A stretch of 64,000 nt of DNA. It comes from Warburgia ugandensis (lineage: Eukaryota > Streptophyta > Magnoliopsida > Canellales > Canellaceae). A model generated the notes under the pieces. It did no database searches, was not told where the DNA came from, and saw only the letters and a list, made by a program, of their open reading frames with translations. Below, piece by piece: positions 11,951-22,230 of this stretch; position 1 is the stretch's first letter; each line of letters starts with the position of its first letter. The position numbers were made by a program, and so were the translations under genes. The stretch is taken from contig CP141132.1 in assembly GCA_035236585.1 (NCBI GenBank), forward strand, positions 20,311,945 to 20,375,944, written 5' to 3'.

Positions 11951-12190
11951 TCTATGCTAAGGAAATACCTCCAAGACAACACTCATATACTTCAAAGGGT
12001 GCCAGAAGAGCTAAAGCCTGACCTAACCTTCGAAGAGAAGGCAATACGAATTCTGGACTGCAAGGAACAGAAGTTAAGAACCAAAAGCATTCCGTTAGTC
12101 AAAGTCCTGTGGCAACATCACTCTATTGAGGAAGCCATGTGGGAAACGGAAGTAGAAATGAGGACGACACACCCTAGTTTGTTTGATTAA
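11939..12190 (+). pseudogene. Integrase C-terminal tail with chromodomain, shifted frame
   Basis: A one-base loss near 11945-11952 moves the reading frame, so SMLRKYLQD continues in another frame from the integrase. The tail carries the chromodomain-like run ILDCKEQKLRTKSIPLVKVLW...EEAMWETE, ending LFD at 12190. Chromodomains direct chromovirus integration toward marked chromatin. The sequence fits the plant type that lacks some canonical aromatic residues. It is followed within 40 bp by the PPT. Confidence 0.85.
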
Positions 12191-12226
12191 GTAGTGTATT
12201 AAAAATTTCAAGGAGGAAATTATTGT

Positions 12227-12238
12227 GAGGGGGGAAGA
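12227..12238 (+). other. Polypurine tract
   Basis: GAGGGGGGAAGA, one base before the 3' LTR start. It is the primer for plus-strand DNA synthesis. Confidence 0.92.
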
Positions 12239-12239
12239 T

Positions 12240-14426
12240 TGTAATAACCCCAATTTTTGTAATTGATTGAGAAAATCAATAAAGTTTGAGTTTCAGATAT
12301 TTTGGGCTAAAATATTAGGGTTATTTAGAATATACTTTTTATAAAAGTATAATCAAATCATAAGACATGTAAAATTGAAATTAAACTTAGCAAACCCTTC
12401 AAAATGATTGTAAGCACAACAAATTCCGAATTTGGATAAGAAATCCTTAAGTTTCTTCATTTCTTAGACAAAAGGGGTAAAATAGTAATTTTACCCAAAA
12501 ATCAAAATCTCCCAAAAATCAAAATATGAAACATCAAAATTTAGAATTTATTGAGAAATACGAATCCAACGCCACTAAGTACACTCAAATCTGACATCAT
12601 GGGAATAAAACCCAAAATTTTATGCATAAATGGCAAAACAGTCTTTTTACACCATGTGGGGCCCACAACGGACCCAACAACCAATCTTATTAGTAGCCCA
12701 CGTGAATTCATGGGTCAACAAACATCAACTAGTCTTAGGGAAGAAAAATGGGGCATGGGGAAGGAAAAATGGAGCACGGGAGACTTTCATGCCATTTAAT
12801 AATAAAAAGGTAAAAATAGAGTAAACACTAGAACCCTTAATTTAGGATGATGGAGTACTCAAATGAAAAATCTGACTGCACTAATCGATCCAAAAGGGTC
12901 CAAAACCCTTAGGGTAGAATTTTCATAAAGATCTGAGAAGGTTTGGTCCCTCAATTGAGAAGGGATTGATTGGATGGTCCAAACGGACTGTCCGATCTCC
13001 CGATCAGACGGACGACGTCCCGCACGCGTCCATGGATGCCCCGTGCAGGTGCCTCGACATTTCAGCATAGCAGACGCAACTGACTCGTTCCGCCTGGCTT
13101 GGTTTTCTGCCCAAATGATCTGGGCCGTCCTTTCCTTGGGCCCAGATCAAATCCAGGCCCTAGGAAAGATTGTAAACTTCCATATCCAATTCCGGAGTCA
13201 TCTGAACTCCAAATTGAGATCGAAAAGAAGCTATGGAAAGCTTGAAACCTCTATTTTCTGATAAAATAATAAAATGGACATGTTATTTAGTAAAAACTTT
13301 CTGTATTAAAGAAACAAGTTTCCAATTACCTAGATCTTCAAGATCTGAGATGATCAGATCTTAAAAATATATTTTAATAATGATATAATATTGAAATAAA
13401 GTGAGATCTATGGTTTAATTGGATATATATGAGATATATTAAGGGATCTACCCATTATGGTAGAAAAACCCTAAAAATACAAAGGGACCCACTTGATCAA
13501 TGAGATCAAGTGTGATCAGATCCTTGGGATGGAAAGAATAAATGTTGATATGATGAAATCCAAGGAAATCATGAATGGATTATGACAAAAATAGATCAAT
13601 ATGATCTTTTGACCTTAATAAAGAAAATTCTCTAAATATAACTAAAATCCTTAATCAAAGGAAAAGATCTAAGATCAAATGGTTGGATCATAAGTAAAGG
13701 TTTCTAAAAATGTTAATGTAATTAGTTTCATAGCATTTTAAATATGATTATGTTATAGAGCATGCTAGTATAACATTTAGACTTTAGCATGATATGTGAT
13801 TTCATTGTTATCATAAGGTGTTAGATTTAATTTAAGTACCTTGCCTCATTATCATTGAATGTTAAATTATGTAGTTTTATGCTTTGAATTTATAATTCAT
13901 TTATGGTTGAATGTTATTAGTAGATTTACTTGTTATGAGATAAAGAGCATAAAACATCAAAAATGTATTCTAATGAGAAAGTAGAGTTTCATTACACAAA
14001 TAAGAATGGAGTACTTTGGACTTAATTAGTAAGGGCTATAGTTAGTAGGACAATATAAGGATTATCAAGTCCTAGGCCCAAATTAGGAAAAGAATAATAA
14101 ACCCCATGAATGACATTATAAATATTCATGGACTTAATTAAAATCCATTAGAAAGAGTACTTAGGGTAAACATGCTTATAGGAACCTTATGAAAGGTTGA
14201 GCTATGGTCATGCTAGTGAATGATGAACATAGTGATTAAGGGGGTTATCTAATAGAGCCTCGCTCTTCCCCTACCTTCCATTGACGTTTGTGAGGTCTAA
14301 ACGCCTCCTTACATGAGGATTGAAGTAATCACCCATTCAGCTAGTAAGCCTTAGCCAATTGGAAATAAGAGGAGCAGTCTAGATTTAGGCTTGAATAAGC
14401 TACCTTCAACTAGCACATTAACTAGT

Positions 14427-14468
<42 letters not shown>

Positions 14469-16286
14469 GCATAAAAGGTTAGTAAATTACCTAACCCTAA
14501 TAAAAACAGTAAGTAAGATAAGGATGATCAAACAAGCTCCATTAGATCTTGGATGATCAAGAACAATAAGAATAAGAAAACTATATTGTACTTAGTATGC
14601 ATGTATATTAGTATACTTGTTATAGTTCATTAGATTAGATAATCCAAACCCTTGATCAAAGATGATTCAAGGAAGAGAACCAAGATCATCCTCCATAGGG
14701 ATGATCTAATAGCTGAACTTAGATCAAAGAAGAACTAGATGATAGAAGATCTAGGACCTTGATCTTTATCAACATGTGTAGATTATCAATCAATGGATCT
14801 ATGAAAGATCAAGATCAAGGAGATGGACATACAAAGACTTAGAGATAGAAAAATACTTACATATGAATGATCTAAAGATCATTCTAATCATCAGATCTAG
14901 TGATCAATAGGATTGTTCATAAATTATATATTGACAATATGTATGGATCTACAGATTACATACATCAGTCAGGATCATGGAAGATTGGGGAAAAGAGATC
15001 AATCCTTAAAGGTAGGAGGATTTGATGAATGCATTTACATGAGATATACATAATTGTAATCATGATCTTATGTTGACAAGAGTAATGATAATACTTGTAC
15101 TAAATCTCTTGAAAACCTTATGATCCAACCAAACACATATAAGATGGTTAAGGACTAAACTATAAGTGGATAGGGAACTAGAAAATATTTCAGCCCTAAG
15201 TAAACAGACATATGGTCTGATATATATGAAATCTATTTTACATACAAGCTTGGAGGCTTGTGAGTTTGTTTTAATAGGCATAAGCCTAGGGGAATGCTAT
15301 TGCTAGAGGATTTATGAGGATTTGGCCACCCGCTCCTTGAAGTTTGTTGATATGATGATACCTTGCCCAATGAGAGGTTAAAAGTCGGGTGGTGGCAATT
15401 ATGGGAAGGCCACCACTGTGAAAGTCTTGCCCCCCCATACAGGCAGTGACATAATATTTTCCACCGTGGTATTAGTGGTGAACAGGGCAGTTATTCGACG
15501 CTCTAGTACGGATCAGACTGCAGCATAGCAACCTTTTTGATTATTTTGCATTATGATGCATATGCGAATAGGCATAGTGAAATGCCTTATGTTATAGCAT
15601 AATGAAATGCTAGGTAATTGTATATTGCCAATATTTCCCAAGAAGGAAAATTCCTAGTTTAAGATTAGCTGTAATACTAAATTCTCAAAATGAAGAGAAT
15701 TGATCAACTTAGTTGGGAATGATATTTGACTATTTTCACAGATTTAATTGGTTTACCCATGAAGGGTATGTTTAAGGATAATGAGATTATGAAGTATTGG
15801 AATTATATTATTAATGTTATATTTCTTGAATCCCCTACCAAGCATTGCTTGCTGAGATATTGTACTTGTTGCAATATCTCAGATATAGGGAAGGAGAGTG
15901 AGGAGCTGAAGACTATAGAATATTTGAAGAGAATAATCTTCAAGGTATACCCTTGAAGACATGTATTTTTCTTTGTTGAGAGTTTTATTGTATGGTGAGC
16001 TTGAGTTTTGGATTATGTAATTTGGACAAGTATTGTACTAGATTTGGCTGTACTGTGAACCACTAGATGGATCATGGAGTTTAATAAAAGTATATTCCTT
16101 CAATGGAATTTTATTTTGTACACAAACTGTACTTATGTTATGTATGAAGTGGTGACTTGGGTTTTAAAAATAAGTTCTAAAGAAAAGAATTTCTGCTGCT
16201 TTGTTTTGCGAAAAAATTTTACACTCTTAAGGGCCCTGCTTTCAAAATATTTTACAAATCATGTTTCAAAAACTCGGGTCGTCACA
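12240..16286 (+). repeat. 3' LTR of the Tekay-like element (4,047 bp)
   Basis: Starts TGTAATAACCCC and ends CGGGTCGTCACA like the 5' LTR. It lacks 502 bp between the 8-bp repeats AATAAAAA that flank 3731-4224 in the 5' LTR, including the TATA box. It also lacks 41 bp bounded by GTATGT repeats (join near 15766-15771). An (AAT)n tract is expanded to about 40 bp at 14427-14467, against about 18 bp in the 5' copy. Confidence 0.93.
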
Positions 16287-16291
16287 ACGAA
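16287..16291. repeat. Target-site duplication, right copy (ACGAA)
   Basis: Matches GCGAA at 3158-3162 in four of five bases. Normal CACTA-like leader sequence resumes directly after it. Confidence 0.75.
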
Positions 16292-16382
16292 GAACTAGAG
16301 AGTGGGAGAGCAAGGGAGAAACTCAGAAACCAACCGATCACCATTGCTTAAGTGCCTACTATACCTCAAGTTCCTCAAGTAA

Positions 16383-16413
<31 letters not shown>

Positions 16414-16807
16414 AAGAAGAAGAAGAAGAAGAAGAAGAAGAAGAAGATGGAGAGAGAGAGAGAGATAGGGGAGAGAAAAAGAATTGAAGAAGAAGACAAA
16501 TATAAGAAAAATGATAAGAGGCAATGGAAGGAGGTTCATCATGTACTTGGTTCTACTCTTGGAATCTCTATGTCACCATTTTCTACCCTATTTTTGTTAT
16601 GTAACACTCTTATTACAGTATGTCTCTCAAAATTGGGTTAAACCGTTAAGGTTAACAATATTCATCTGTAATCTACATGGCTAAAAGCTTATACAACTGT
16701 GATCTGCATCTGTATGATTCATGATTGCATCTGACATGAGCTATTTGACTTACACTTTTCACTTTTCACTTTTCTAATTGTAGTTATTTCAATTTTCATT
16801 TGTGAAG
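16292..16807 (+). other. Leader of the CACTA-like gene with (AAG)n microsatellite
   Basis: Holds an (AAG)n tract at about 16384-16447 followed by a GA-rich run. An open frame across it encodes mostly lysine and looks like a by-product of the repeat. I find no similarity to known transposase N-termini. The first convincing coding exon starts near 16808. Confidence 0.5.
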
Positions 16808-19800
16808 CAAACACGGAACATGAAGAAGTAGAACTAGAACAAGAACATGAAGAAGTAGTACAAGAACACTTAGAAGAGGTATAAGTAGAACAAGAACAAT
16901 AGTTATAACACACAGAAGAAGAACAATCGAGGCTATCAAGCACATGTCCACCAGTAACACCACCTGTTAGTGTCAAGAGAAAGGCCAAGGGGCCAACACA
17001 AATGGAACATATAAATAAGAGATCATCAAAGGGAATAAAAGAAACTATACAATTCAATAGTAGAGGCCAACAGATAGGTGGTAGTCCATATGCTTATGCT
17101 AGCTTCATATGTTGCACTATTAGAAGACCGGTGCCAGTCTCAGTCACTAATTGGAGACTTGTATCGCCAGAAGTCAAAGATGCAATATGGGAAATGGTGA
17201 AGGTATGTAAATTCTTCCTACATATAACATAATATGTCCCTTATATATATTATTTTTGTTTGTGTATGATACACTAAGTCACTACTCACTAGTCAGTAAT
17301 CACTAACCTACTTCTTCTTTTGTTTTGTAGTATGCCTTTACCGTATCCGATGAGTGTAAGAAGCAAGCATTGCTAGGAGTTGGTGAACAATGGAGGAAAT
17401 GGAAGAGTGAGCTTACAAGGAAGTGCATACTTCCAAATGTCAATGATCCTTCTAGGCTTAACATGGTCCCTCAGTTGTATTCCTACTTCATTAACAAGGA
17501 AGCATGGAATCAATTTGTACAATTTAGGCTATCTCCCAATTTTGTGGTAATCATAACTTGAATTAGCCAAGCTAAATTTTGATTCTTATAATGCAATTAA
17601 TCATATGCAGCACCACCTTTCAAGGGTTGGCTACGCATGATTAGAGGTAGAAGAAGTAAGTATATCATGTGACATTTCATTTCTATCTAATCATAGTAGG
17701 TTTTTATTTTATTAACTCTAACTTAGTGTCTCTCTTAATAGCAAAAGAAGGCTGGGACAGTAGAGCCCATTGACCATGCTCTTCTTTGGAAAATGACACA
17801 TTCAAAAGGGCATAACTCCCAGACCTTTACTAACAAAACAACTGTATCAATTGCATCTATAATTGTAAGTGGTTTAAGACTTTAAGTTTTATACTTTTAC
17901 TTTATGTGCCTACTTCCTAGTTAACTAGTTTTATACTTTCATACTCTTGCATTTTATAAATATTACATATATAATAGGGATTTGATCATGTTATGATATT
18001 TAGATATGCAAGAAGAATTGACCCAAGAAAGTGCAACTACTACGACTCTTAGCAGCACTGCTGCAAAGGGGGACATCCTGTATAAGGCAATGGGCAACAA
18101 GAATGAGTACCCTGGCCAGGTAAGGGGCCAAGGTTGCAGTGTTGTTTCTTCCAAATTCCTCCCTAAACAAGAGGTTCTTACGATACAAGAATTGGAAGAA
18201 TGGAAGAAGCAAACTATTGTGGAGATATATAGCAAGGTGAAGGATCAATTGTTGAACGAACTTCAGGGTGGTGGAAGAACCTCATGTCAGGATGTTGGCC
18301 CTCAAGTTTGAGTTCAACCACCCCAATCTAACAATAGCTGCCCTCCTCCATTAGACGAAGAGGTGGCAGAGCAAGTACTTGAAGGTGATGTCCCGATCAG
18401 TGAGGTATGTATATTGACATGTTTACTTTTACAATGTTTAATTATTTAGTAACCTTTTTAGTTTACATCACTAATCATTATATATATGTTATTTCTCAAA
18501 TGTAAGTGGGTCAGTGCATGTTGCAACTACATACATCTGAGAATTGTATGGTTGTAGTAACACTGTACGAGGTTTGGCCCATGACTTCTACCACCTTGCA
18601 TGGTAAGTTGATGCATCCACACACTAAGCGCATGAGCATTACTGCTTCCATTCAACCAGATTCTCCCCTTCCATTTCCAATACAAGGGAATGATATTGAA
18701 ACTATTGGGGATGCAACTGGATATCATGTGAGTTGGCCAGAGGAACTTTCAAACCAACGATATCTAATTTCAAGGTATATATATTCTAATTGTAGTCATG
18801 GGATCATTTTTTGCTACCTTTTTTAAGTCATCCTAAATTGTTAATTGATTAATATTGTCTACAACATGTCATATCACTAGAAGCAACACAAGGCGCAATT
18901 GATGCTATCTTCCTCATTAGCAAATTCTGGTGTAGTGGCAAGTGTAGCCCCATCCCAGCCTTCCTAGGTAGTTCTATATATTTGCATAGTTGTATCATGT
19001 TACATGTGGATTTGAACAATGCAACAACTAACAAGTTCAAAGCACTTGAAATGTGGTAAGTTCAAAAGAACATTACAGGTGTAGTAAGTCCAAGTGGACT
19101 TGAAAAATACAACTAGTGAAGGAAAATAAAAGCACTACACTCATTATAAATATTTGTTAGGTGCCCATAAGCTCAAAAAGTTTTATTATTTTATCCTAGG
19201 TTAGAATTTGTGATCTTAGATTCTTATTTGAAGTAATGATTATAGATCAAAAAGTTTTATTATCATATCCTACGTTAAAACTTGTAATCTTACTTGAAGT
19301 AATGATTAGAGGTGTTTTATGGAATTCATGTGTTTCTTTTAACTTTCATCATCATGATCATTCAGACCTTATCCCAATATATGATAAAATTTGATCTCAT
19401 TATCTCTCTTTTTTATATATGCTAGTATATGTTGTATATATTCATTACTAATTTATGAAATGTTACATCTACAGTGTAGGGATCAGGTGGAGGTTCCACC
19501 TAATACGCCTCCATTCCTAAGGGTACTGTATAGACTGGCCAATGAAGAGAAGGAAATAAGCCCTGTAAGGATAGAGGCAGGTGTGCTTGTAGACGATGTG
19601 GTTGAGGTTCCACTCGTCAAGGAATACCTCTTAGCCATATTTAATATGGCTCAATTGGAATACATGCACATCGTCATCTATATAGGGTAGGTTGTCATGT
19701 AACTGCTCTACTAGAGTTAGACTATTACAAATCAAAGTAACATTACTTGCTTTTTTTTATAACACCTAATAATTATTTGACATTCACCCAAATTCCTAAT

Positions 19801-20768
19801 GCAGGTATTTTCATGATAAGTTACAAAGATTAAAGTTCAAGGACATTTACAAGTTCCTTGACCCTTCTCTTGTCTTTTGATTGGACCCTTTGCCCACAAA
19901 CAAACAAAGTGAAGATATCATTCCTGGGCTCATGGGTTGTGCGAAGGGGCAAACCTTAATGATTCCCTACAATACCAGGTATGTTGTAACATATGTTGCT
20001 AAATTATGTCAATTTAATTTCATAATTCATACACATGAATATCTATATCAATTAAGATTTGAGAACATACAATTGAATTATTATTTTTATAGGTCTCATT
20101 GGATGCTGCTAGCTTTGGATGTGAATGGTATCCATGCAATGTTTTTTTATTTTAGGGGAGCACACATTCAGGAACACCTGATGGAAATTATAAACAAGTA
20201 AGTCTTTATTATTCCTTTCATTATAATATAACTACTCATCTGATAAGTGGCAATTATCATAATATTCATAATCTAATGCTTTCAATTATATGTGTATAGT
20301 GTATGGCATAAATGGGTTGAGCGGGAAGGTATTGACCACCCAGCAAAACTCAACTGGAAGATTGCCAAGGTAAGGTTTACTAATTACTGCTCTTTAGACT
20401 CTTTACTATAATTTTAAACTTGAACTTATTTGACATGATATTTGAACCTTTTCTGTTGTCTTTAGTGACATTGGTCTGCAGTGCCCTAAACAAAAATTCG
20501 ATTGAGAGTGTGGGTATTATGTTCTTAGATACATAAGTATCCTCATTCGCAATGGATTTACAATCTCACAATTGAGAAAGGTAAGACTTACTGACCAATG
20601 TTACATTTTTGTTTTGTATATTTCTTAACTGAATCCAAGATTACATGTCTAAACTAAGTTATTATATGTTTCTTGCAGGAAAATTTAGGAAGCAAAAGTT
20701 ACTCCCAATTGGATCTAGATGATATTAGAATGGAATAGACAGATCATATTAGGAATTTTAATTTGTAG
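16808..20768 (+). pseudogene. En/Spm-type transposase-associated protein with C-terminal Ulp1-like protease, multi-exon, decayed
   Basis: Exons inferred from GT/AG sites and frame: 16808-17202, 17331-17546, 17611-17655, 17742-17864, about 18004-18404, 18515-18774, about 18881-18967, 19475-19686, 19805-19978, 20093-20197, 20300-20369, 20482-20580 and 20679-20768. The start has acidic EHEEVELEQ repeats, then KRKAKGPT and VTNWRLVS...IWEMV. The middle has HHLSRVGY and GQVRGQGCSV, both typical of plant Ptta/En/Spm proteins. Exon 18515-18774 resembles the DUF8039 region (HGKLMHP...WPEEL). Stops at 16882, 16900, 16906, 17638, 18309, 18965, 19878, 20503 and 20736 kill the frame; 20736 replaces a Trp by TAG, and the next stop in frame is 20766-20768. 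Phases agree across the last six exons. It is the only gene of the element. Confidence 0.8.
19805..20768 (+). pseudogene. Ulp1-like (C48) cysteine protease domain of the CACTA-like gene
   Basis: The domain spans five exons. The catalytic His is in RSHWMLLALD (exon at 20093) and the catalytic Cys in ECGYYVLRYI (exon at 20482), which is preceded by CPKQ with the usual Gln region. The Asp expected after the His, normally in a YxLDSL-like stretch, is replaced: the sequence reads FFYFRGAH. A TGA at 20503 sits just before the catalytic Cys. In the family, Ulp1-type domains cleave SUMO-like conjugates; why plant transposons carry them is not settled. This copy must be inactive. Confidence 0.78.
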
Positions 20769-21369
20769 TTCAGTGATGTAAATGAATGTATCAATCATAT
20801 ATATACATTTTAATCAAATATAATACAAAGTTCAGTTCATTTCTATGGATGTGTTCTATTTTTCTTTTGATTGAAGTACACTATGTGTCAATGTATGTGC
20901 TTTCTTTGTTTCAAACTTTCAATGATGGGATTAAGAAGTTAGTGTCTTGAACCAAACATATGATATGGGATGTGGATGTCCATGAAGAAGAGTGAATGTA
21001 TCATGTATGGGTGATTGGGTTTGCTTTTATTAGTACAATTCAATGTGAACTGTATGGAGAAGTTATAGAATGTTGGAAGTGAATGTGTACAATGATTATA
21101 AATATAACAGGTTCAATGTAAATATGTTATTTTGTCACACCAGTCCATTTCTATGGATGTATTCCATTTTTTGTTTTCATTCAAGTATGTGTCACTGTGT
21201 GTGCTTGCTTTATTTCAAATTTTTAATGATGGGAGGTTGGTGTGTTCAAGGCTTCAAGACAGGGTTGTGATATGTGAAGTTGCGTATGGAGAGAGAGAAT
21301 TGTGTGTGGACACATTGGACACTTGGACAGTAATATTGGAATGCCAGGAATGTTTATACTTTTTAACTA
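20769..21369. other. 3' flank of the CACTA-like gene
   Basis: AT-rich with two diverged copies of a stretch around ATTTCTATGGATGT (near 20840 and 21150), each followed by TGTGTCA...GTGTGC and CTTTGTTTCAAA/CTTTATTTCAAA. This indicates an old roughly 310-bp direct duplication. No coding sequence seen. Confidence 0.5.
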
Positions 21370-21790
21370 ATAGAGGACGGGTATTTAGTATCAGTCCTAT
21401 ATAACTAATCAAATATAGGATGGTTAACAAATAACCGTCTTAAAGAATCTTAAAATATAGGATGGTTACTTGATAACCGTCCTATAGAACCTTAAAATAT
21501 AGGACAATTATTTAATAACCATCCTATAGAACCTTAAATATAACATGCCTACTTATTAACCGTCCATAGGACGGTTAATTATTAATCGTCTTATAAAAAG
21601 TATAAAAATATAGGACGATTTTGTATTAACCGTCCTATAGAACGTATAAAAATATATGATTGTTAAAACCTTTAATTATATAGGACAGCTACTTATTAAC
21701 CGTCCTATATAATGTACAAAATACAGGACAGCTATTTATTAACTATCCTATATCAGTTTAAATATAGGACAGTTACTCAGAAATTGTACC
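21370..21790. repeat. Right subterminal array: about 11 palindromic units at 42-bp pitch
   Basis: Same unit as the left arrays. Cores near 21375, 21418, 21460, 21502, 21544, 21569, 21613, 21657, 21683, 21726 and 21768. Steps are 42-44 except two of 25-26, which look like units with about 17 bp deleted. It ends at ACTCAGAAATTGTACC. Confidence 0.9.
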
Positions 21791-22230
21791 ATTTAGAACA
21801 ATAGTATAACATGTTGCGACTCGTGAGTAGAATGGGTCAATGCAATGTGTTAACAGGTCAAGTGTCATACGGGTCAACACAAAGTTTTACTAGGTCGCAT
21901 GTCAGATGGGTCAACGCGATAAGTTCTAATGGTTGACATGAACACGACACGATTTTGAGCATGTATTTTCTAGGTTAACACAATCAATGACACGAACATG
22001 ATAGTACTAGACCCTAACCCGCTAAATGCTTGTCGTGTTATCGTGTCGTGTCGTATTTTTCCAGGCCTACATGTAGGCCTATTTTGGAACCCAACTTGAA
22101 ATGACCTATAAGGGTCAATGTTAAGGATAGGAATTTTTTTACCTAAACAACCTTAAGGTCAAAATTTCCAACTTGAAATCTATTAGAGCTAGGTTAAGGG
22201 TAAGATAAAAGCATTAGGGTCAACGACAGG
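21791..22230. other. Junction region with GTGTCGTGTCG inverted repeat and short palindrome
   Basis: CACGACACGAT (21943-21953) is matched in inverse by ATCGTGTCGTG (22040-22050). GGGTCAA is repeated several times in 21820-21920. AGGCCTACATGTAGGCCT at 22063-22080 is a perfect 18-bp palindrome. The style resembles non-autonomous DNA transposons, but no ends or TSD were found. From about 22081 the sequence may be leftover Athila internal DNA. Confidence 0.35.

Larger units (their letters stand above)
3163..16286 (+). mobile_element. Ty3/gypsy retrotransposon, Tekay/Del-like chromovirus, decayed
   Basis: Complete structure of 13,124 bp: 5' LTR, PBS, gag, protease, RT, RNase H, integrase, chromodomain, PPT, 3' LTR and TSD. 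The domain order (RT before integrase) and the C-terminal chromodomain place it among chromoviruses. LTRs over 4 kb flanking a 4.5-kb interior fit the Tekay/Del lineage. The interior has stop codons, at least two frameshifts and an internal deletion between protease and RT, so it is not autonomous. The two LTRs look similar to within a few percent by eye, apart from two large indels and a trinucleotide expansion. Confidence 0.93.
813..21790 (+). mobile_element. CACTA-like (En/Spm-type) DNA transposon, decayed, with nested retrotransposon
   Basis: The minimum extent is set by the outer edges of matching subterminal arrays on both sides (813-1480, 2658-2960 and 21370-21790). All are made of the same inverted-repeat unit around TATAGGACGGTT. 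Between them lies one multi-exon gene of the En/Spm-associated type ending in a Ulp1-like protease domain (16808-20768). Subterminal arrays of a short motif in both orientations are typical of CACTA elements, where the element-encoded TNPA-type protein binds them. I could not find CACTA terminal bases or a 3-bp target duplication, nor a TNP2-type DDE transposase gene, so the copy is non-autonomous or the class is not fully proven. A Tekay-like retrotransposon (3163-16286) is inserted in the gene leader. Without it the element would be about 7.8 kb. Confidence 0.6.

Noticed and set aside
16261-16641. 126-codon lysine-rich frame
   Set aside because: Created by the (AAG)n microsatellite and starting inside the 3' LTR.
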